This document shows, piece after piece, positions 7,008 to 10,896 of a stretch of 10,896 bases of DNA. Below the pieces are notes generated by a model. That model worked only from the letters and a program-made list of their open reading frames with translations, ran no database searches and had not been told where the DNA came from. The first letter of the stretch is position 1. Every line of letters starts with the position of its first letter. The DNA comes from Lactobacillus sp. UBA5815 (GTDB taxonomy: Bacteria; Bacillota; Bacilli; Lactobacillales; Lactobacillaceae): NCBI GenBank assembly GCA_002417825.1, contig DICX01000091.1:16653-27548 (forward strand), given 5' to 3'. The translations under genes were made by a program, and so were the position numbers.

Positions 7008-7048
7008 AAAAGCCTCAGCGTTTGTAGACGTTGAGGCTTTTGTTTTTT
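7008..7048 (+). terminator. Rho-independent terminator after the ABC exporter
   Basis: Arms AAAAGCCTCA (7008-7017) and TGAGGCTTTT (7032-7041) with additional CG/CG inner pairing, followed by GTTTTTT. It marks the edge between the moderate-GC part and the AT-rich arc segment. Confidence 0.92.
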
Positions 7049-7243
7049 ATGGCGATCACATATCCTTAGTTTGATCGATTTGGTCGTGTTCTCTTAAATA
7101 AAAGAGATACTTTTTGAAGTATTATGAAGCACTAACTTTTTAGTATTATAACCTCCAATCACTTAATGTGTCTAAAATAGTGTCTAAATTCAAATAATGA
7201 ATCTGATTAATAATTATGATTTCATGATTAGATCCATTATTTT
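7046..7243. other. Non-coding leader upstream of the arc promoter, with short repeats
   Basis: I see no gene here. The stretch holds a TCTCTT/AAGAGA hairpin (7090-7107). It has a near-direct repeat ACTTTTT(GA)AGTATTAT (7109-7125 and 7135-7149) and a tandem GTGTCTAAA pair (7168-7176 and 7180-7188, 12-base period). A 20-base imperfect palindrome lies at 7211-7230. These could be operator sites for an arginine or redox regulator, or scars of the insertion that brought in the arc genes. Confidence 0.5.
7211..7230. promoter_or_regulatory. Palindromic operator-like site upstream of arcB
   Basis: TAATTATGAT/TTCATGATTA is a 20-base palindrome with 8 of 10 positions paired. It lies 14 bases before the -35. 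The overlapping TGATTAATAATTAT (7204-7217) resembles an ARG box loosely. ArgR or a CRP/FNR-type activator such as ArcR would be the expected binders at an arc operon; which one cannot be told from sequence alone. Confidence 0.4.
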
Positions 7244-7273
7244 TTGAGGTGAATTGAAAGCGCTTACTATACT
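7244..7273 (+). promoter_or_regulatory. arcB promoter
   Basis: -35 TTGAGG (7244-7249), 18-base spacer, -10 TATACT (7268-7273), 45 bases before the arcB ATG. The cre site fills the spacer. Confidence 0.7.
7255..7268 (+). promoter_or_regulatory. cre site (CcpA operator) in the arc promoter
   Basis: TGAAAGCGCTTACT fits the catabolite-responsive element consensus TGWAARCGYTWNCW at every position. It lies between the -35 and -10, so CcpA binding should repress transcription when a preferred sugar is present, as is known for arc operons of lactic acid bacteria. Confidence 0.85.
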
Positions 7274-7318
7274 GACGGTGTAAGCAATAATATCAATACT
7301 TTTTTAGGAGGAATTCAA

Positions 7319-8320
7319 ATGTCTTTCAATTTACGCAATCGTAGTTTTTTAACACTGGCAGACTTTAACACCCGTGAAATGGAATATTTATTAGACCTTT
7401 CTGCAGATTTAAAGGACGCTAAATATTCTGGCACAGAACAAAAACGGCTTGAAGGGAAAAATATTGCTCTAATTTTTGAGAAGAGTTCCACACGTACACG
7501 GTGCTCTTTTGAAGTCGGCGCAAAAGATGAAGGTGCTCATGTTACCTATCTTGGCCCATCTGGTTCGCATATCGGCCACAAAGAATCTGTTAAAGACACA
7601 GCCAGAGTTCTCGGAGGAATGTTCGACGGAATTGAATATCGTGGATTTTCTCAACGCAATGTTGAAATCTTAGCCAAATACTCCGGTGTTCCGGTATGGA
7701 ATGGTTTGACAGATGAAGATCACCCCACACAAGTTTTAGCAGACTTCTTAACCGCACATGAAGTTCTTAAAAAACCTTACCATCAGATTAAATTTGCCTT
7801 TGTTGGCGATGGTCAAGATAATGTCTCAAACGCTTTGATGTTAGGCGCTGCTGTAATGGGAATGGAATATCACGTTGTAACACCTAAGGAACTTGAGCCA
7901 ACAAAAAAAACAATTGCTAAAGCAAATGAAATTGCTGCAAAAACTGGCGCCAAAATTATAATCACAAACGATATAAAAGCCGGTGTTAAAGGAATGGATG
8001 TTATTTACACTGATGTGTGGGTTTCTATGGGAGAATCCGATGAAATATGGAAAAAACGAGTTAATTTGTTAAAGCCTTACCAAGTTAACAAAGCAGTTAT
8101 GAATGCAACAGAAAATCCAAAAGCAATCTTTGAGCATTGCTTGCCAGCTTTCCATAATACTGAAACTGAAGTAGGAAAAGAAATTGAAAAAAAGTATGGA
8201 CTTAAAGAAATGGAAGTCACAGATGAAGTATTCGAAAGTGAGCAATCTGTTGTCTTCCGTGAAGCTGAAAACAGAATGCACACTATAAAGGCAGTCATGG
8301 TTGCAACACTGGGGAATTAA
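7319..8320 (+). CDS. arcB: Ornithine carbamoyltransferase, catabolic type
   Basis: A complete 333-residue protein. It carries the carbamoyl-phosphate loop STRTR (57-61), HPTQ (135-138), the ornithine SMG loop in DVWVSMGE (232-239) and HCLP (273-276) with the catalytic Cys274. The SMG loop separates it from putrescine carbamoyltransferase. In the arginine deiminase pathway it splits citrulline with phosphate into ornithine and carbamoyl phosphate, which carbamate kinase then uses to make ATP. The ATG follows a perfect AGGAGG (7306-7311) at 7 bases. It is followed 15 bases later by the carbamate kinase gene. An anabolic role (argF) is possible, but the arcC/arcD neighbours and the cre site favour catabolism. 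No arginine deiminase gene is present in the window. Codon use is AT-richer than in the genes before 7000. Confidence 0.95.
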   Translation: MSFNLRNRSFLTLADFNTREMEYLLDLSADLKDAKYSGTEQKRLEGKNIALIFEKSSTRTRCSFEVGAKDEGAHVTYLGPSGSHIGHKESVKDTARVLGGMFDGIEYRGFSQRNVEILAKYSGVPVWNGLTDEDHPTQVLADFLTAHEVLKKPYHQIKFAFVGDGQDNVSNALMLGAAVMGMEYHVVTPKELEPTKKTIAKANEIAAKTGAKIIITNDIKAGVKGMDVIYTDVWVSMGESDEIWKKRVNLLKPYQVNKAVMNATENPKAIFEHCLPAFHNTETEVGKEIEKKYGLKEMEVTDEVFESEQSVVFREAENRMHTIKAVMVATLGN

Positions 8321-8335
8321 AGAAAGGGATCTCAA

Positions 8336-9267
8336 ATGGCAAAAGTAGTTGTAGCTCTAGGAGGCAATGCTCTTGGTAAGTCGCCTGAAGAGCAATTGAA
8401 ATTAGTTAAAAAAACCGCTACTTCATTAATTGGACTAATTGAAGCTAGTGATCAAGTTGTCCTCAGTCATGGCAACGGTCCCCAAATCGGTCAAATCAAT
8501 TTGGCAATGGACTTTTCAGCTCAAAATGGAAAAACCGCTGCATTTCCATTTCCAGAGTGTGGTGCGCTATGAGCCAAGGTTACATTGGATATCATTTGCA
8601 GCAGAGCCTTCAAAATGAAATACATCGCCAAAAAATGACTAAAAACGTGGTAACCCTAATAACTCAAGTTTTAGTAGATAAAAGTGATCCTGCTTTTCAA
8701 AATCCATCAAAACCTATTGGAGACTTTTATACAAAAAAGCAAGCTACTCAGATAAAGGCAGATAAAGGATATACCTTTATCGAAGATTCCGGGCGTGGAT
8801 ATCGTCAAGTCGTACCGTCACCATTACCAAAAAGAATCATAGAATTAGCTAGTATTAAAAAACTAGTTGAGAATGGTGCCTTGGTTATAGCTGGCGGTGG
8901 CGGTGGTGTCCCTGTAATTAACACAGCAGATGGTCTAAAAGGTGTGCCTGCCGTAATTGATAAGGACCGTTCAAGCTCTCTTCTAGCAGACAACATTTCC
9001 GCAGATAAATTAATCATACTGACTGCCGTTGATTATGTATACATAAATTACAATCAGCCTAATGAATCAAAACTTACTAATTTGAATATAAAAGATGCCA
9101 AGAAATATATTGCAGAAGGTCAATTTGCGGTTGGTTCTATGCTACCCAAAATTGAAGCATGTCTGTCATTCGTGGAAGGACACCCAGAACGACAAGCAAT
9201 AATTACTTCGTTAAAGGGATTTAATGACGCGCTTTCTGGTAAATTGGGAACTATTATTCATGAATAG
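8336..9267 (+). pseudogene. arcC: Carbamate kinase, interrupted by one frameshift
   Basis: Two pieces together make a full-length carbamate kinase, which would turn carbamoyl phosphate and ADP into ATP, CO2 and ammonia. Piece 1 (8336-8572, 78 residues) has VVALGGNAL and SHGNGPQ and ends FPFPECGAL-stop. Piece 2 (ATG 8569 to 9267, 232 residues) starts MSQGYIGYHLQQ and has GGGGGVPV, VIDKD, LTAVD and GQFAVGSMLPKIEA. In the family ECGA runs straight into MSQG; here two extra bases (CT, 8567-8568) stand between GCG and ATG, equal to a -1 shift. The stop TGA of piece 1 overlaps the ATG of piece 2 (ATGA), so coupled re-start could give a split enzyme. No ribosome binding site is seen before 8569. No other lesion is visible. 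Start ATG 8336 has AGAAAGGGA upstream. Confidence 0.9.
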
Positions 9268-9285
9268 CCAAAAAATAGAAAAGCC

Positions 9286-9311
9286 ATTTTAAAATTATAT
9301 ACTTTTAAAAT
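9286..9311. repeat. AT-rich inverted repeat between arcC and arcD
   Basis: ATTTTAAAA (9286-9294) and TTTTAAAAT (9303-9311) are perfect inverted arms around an 8-base loop. It is too AT-rich to be a strong terminator on its own. It may be a weak hairpin that stabilises or processes the message. Confidence 0.4.
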
Positions 9312-9331
9312 TTTTCAATAGCTTAAATATT

Positions 9332-9380
9332 GGATAGATTGCAGCAAATCGTAAACGTGATTGTAATCTATCCTTTTATT
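9332..9380 (+). terminator. Terminator or attenuator hairpin between arcC and arcD
   Basis: Arms GGATAGATTGCA (9332-9343) and TGTAATCTATCC (9362-9373) pair at 12 positions with one G-U, with inner AATC/GATT pairing, followed by TTTTATT. It lies only 11 bases before the first ATG of the antiporter gene, so it would end or lower read-through from arcBC into arcD. A separate arcD promoter is not evident. Confidence 0.75.
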
Positions 9381-9391
9381 CTTAAGAGATT

Positions 9392-10868
9392 ATGGAAGTG
9401 AAAATGATGAAAAGGGAAATCAAAAATAAAGTTGGCTTAGGAGGACTGACTGGGCTAATCATTGGTGGAACAATAGGATCTGGAATTTTTGCGCTACCGG
9501 CAACATTAACAACTGGTGCCAATCCTGAAGGAATTTTAATTGGATGGGCCATAGTCGCCGTTGGCATGTTTTCTTTGGCAGGGGTCTACCGAAATTTGAC
9601 TCTTCAACAACCAAATATTGATGATGGGATTTATGGATGGTCAAAGCATCTATTTGGTGATTTATGTGGATTTATTGCCAACTATGGCCATGGAATTGGC
9701 GATGCTGTTGGAGACGCCTCATATTTAACGGTACTATTTTCAGCATTCGGTGGCTTTGGCAATCTTATCTTTCTTTGGAAACGGAGCCACATGGCCAGCA
9801 ATTATTGCCGCATCCGTCTTGCTTTGGCTAATTACTGGACTTGTATTGAGAGGAGTGCATACTTCTACTGGAATGAATAACATTACAACTATTGCTAAGG
9901 TCATTCCAATTACGCTTTTCATTATTTTAGCAATTTTGAACTTTTCTCCCCACATATTTATGGCTCACTTCAGTTCAACACAAGTATTTAACGTTTCAAA
10001 TCACACTTGGGAGCATATCTCGATTTTTAACCAGTCAAAATCTGTTCTGCTTTCAGCAATGTGGACATTGATTGGGATCGAATCAGGAACTATTTTTGCC
10101 ACACGAGCTAAGAAATTAAGTGATGTGGCTAAGGCAACTAATATCGGAGCTATCTTTGTTATCATCTTGTTAGTGGGTACCTCTGTCCTTTCTTTAGGAT
10201 TGATGACGCCAAGTAAAATTTCAGCACTACATGATCCATCTGTTGCTGGTTTAATGTCCAGTATGGTTGGAAATTGGGGTGGTTGGCTTATCAACATCTG
10301 TCTAATCATTTCTGTTCTTGGTGCCTTAGTTGCATGGATTTCTCTTTGCTCAGAGCAAATTCGAGTAACTGCTCGTGGTGGATCATCTACAAAATGGTTA
10401 AATGAATTAAATAAAAACGAGGCACCCAAAAATGCTTTGTTGGTAACGTCAAGTGTAACTCAATTCTTACTTATTCTTGCAGGACTTTATTCTGCCGGAT
10501 ACGCAGTTTTACTGAAATTCTCAACTTCATTATCAATAGTCCCATATCTTTTTGCTAGTCTTTACGCTTTAAAGAGTGTCATAAAAGGGATTGGCTTCGA
10601 AAATAGAGCAGTTCATGAAAGAATCAGCTCAGCAATCATGGCCATTTTAGCAACTGCTTTCGCCATATTTATGATCTTTGGTGCAGGATTACGTTATCTT
10701 TTATTGGGCACAATTGTTTGGCTGTCAGGATTTGGATTTTACTATAAAGGAAAACAAGAAAAAGGACAAAAGATGACAAAATCTGAATGGATATGGTGGA
10801 GCATCATCGCACTTATGGCACTTACTGGAATTGTGAGTTTGCTAACTGGAAAATTGATTATTAAGTAA
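9392..10868 (+). pseudogene. arcD: ArcD-like basic amino acid antiporter (APC superfamily), interrupted by one frameshift
   Basis: Two pieces form one roughly 490-residue, 12-span carrier of the basic amino acid/polyamine antiporter family. Its expected job in an arc cluster is arginine/ornithine exchange. Piece 1 (from 9392) carries GLGGLTGLIIGGTIGSGIFALP and reads well to about FSAFG near 9749. Piece 2 is open from 9750 and resumes with LSFFGNGATWPAIIAAS, continuing to 10868 without further breaks. The shift is +1 in the stretch of about 9745-9760, consistent with one extra base. Frame 1 runs on as non-family sequence to 9880. The start is uncertain: ATG 9404 or 9407 fits GGAAG (9394-9398) better than ATG 9392. 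The span after DLCGFIANYGHG has two Asp (GDAVGDAS) where ArcD/AdiC relatives usually have aromatic and Asn residues, so the substrate is not certain. Confidence 0.85.
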
Positions 10869-10896
10869 TTTTCCATAATAAAATTACTACAAAAAA

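Noticed and set aside
7090..7190. CRISPR-like or transposon terminal repeats upstream of arcB
   Set aside because: Repeats are too short and few for CRISPR, and there is no transposase or matching inverted end elsewhere in the window.
7319..8320. Putrescine carbamoyltransferase (agmatine deiminase pathway)
   Set aside because: The SMG loop in DVWVSMGE is the ornithine carbamoyltransferase signature; no agmatine deiminase gene is nearby.
8069..8335. Minus-strand open frame inside arcB
   Set aside because: It is the reverse of conserved ornithine carbamoyltransferase sequence and shows only composition-driven Phe/Ser-rich residues.
8557..8575. Programmed -1 ribosomal frameshift in arcC
   Set aside because: No X XXY YYZ slippery heptamer or clear downstream stimulator is seen, and carbamate kinase is a single frame in known relatives.
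9750..10868. Independent second transporter starting at GTG 9750
   Set aside because: No ribosome binding site; it lacks the first transmembrane spans, which are supplied exactly by the preceding frame, so it is one broken gene.

Overview
The window reads as chromosomal DNA of a Gram-positive lactic acid bacterium (Lactobacillales, probably Lactobacillaceae; genus not resolved). The grounds are a CopY/cop-box copper locus, PTS-dependent dihydroxyacetone-kinase subunits, a CcpA-type cre site, strong AGGAGG ribosome binding sites, U-tract hairpin terminators and an arc-type arginine catabolism cluster.

Layout. (1) 1-600, minus strand: start of a copB-like copper ATPase (cut by the window edge) preceded by the copY repressor, with a near-consensus promoter flanked by two cop boxes. 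(2) 626-4273, minus strand: a five-gene operon in the order PfkB-family kinase, DhaK-like protein, YczE-type membrane protein, DhaL, DhaM, closed by a terminator. It diverges from an RpiR-family regulator (4398-5189, plus), and an operator-like inverted repeat lies between them. (3) 5417-6985, plus: a single-gene fused ABC exporter behind an AT-rich leader that holds a Fur-like inverted repeat. (4) 7046-10896, plus: a visibly AT-richer segment with ornithine carbamoyltransferase (intact), carbamate kinase (frameshifted) and an ArcD-like amino-acid antiporter (frameshifted), behind a promoter that carries a consensus cre. No arginine deiminase (arcA) is present in the window.

How the genes work together. 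In the central operon DhaM (an EIIA-like PTS domain) should pass phosphate from HPr to the ADP of DhaL, which phosphorylates a substrate held by DhaK. DhaL and DhaM keep the expected catalytic residues. The DhaK subunit keeps the covalent-binding His and the catalytic Asp but has lost the His of the family GGGSGHEP motif, reading GGGGLGRLFP instead. With a sugar-phosphate kinase, a small permease-like protein and a SIS-domain regulator in the same locus, this looks like a specialised PEP-dependent kinase system whose substrate may not be dihydroxyacetone. This is the best candidate here for something undescribed.

The arc segment looks like an acquired, decaying pathway: ornithine carbamoyltransferase is intact, but the next two genes each carry one frameshift. 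In arcC the frameshift creates an ATGA stop/start overlap that might permit a split carbamate kinase. Assembly indels remain an alternative explanation for both breaks.
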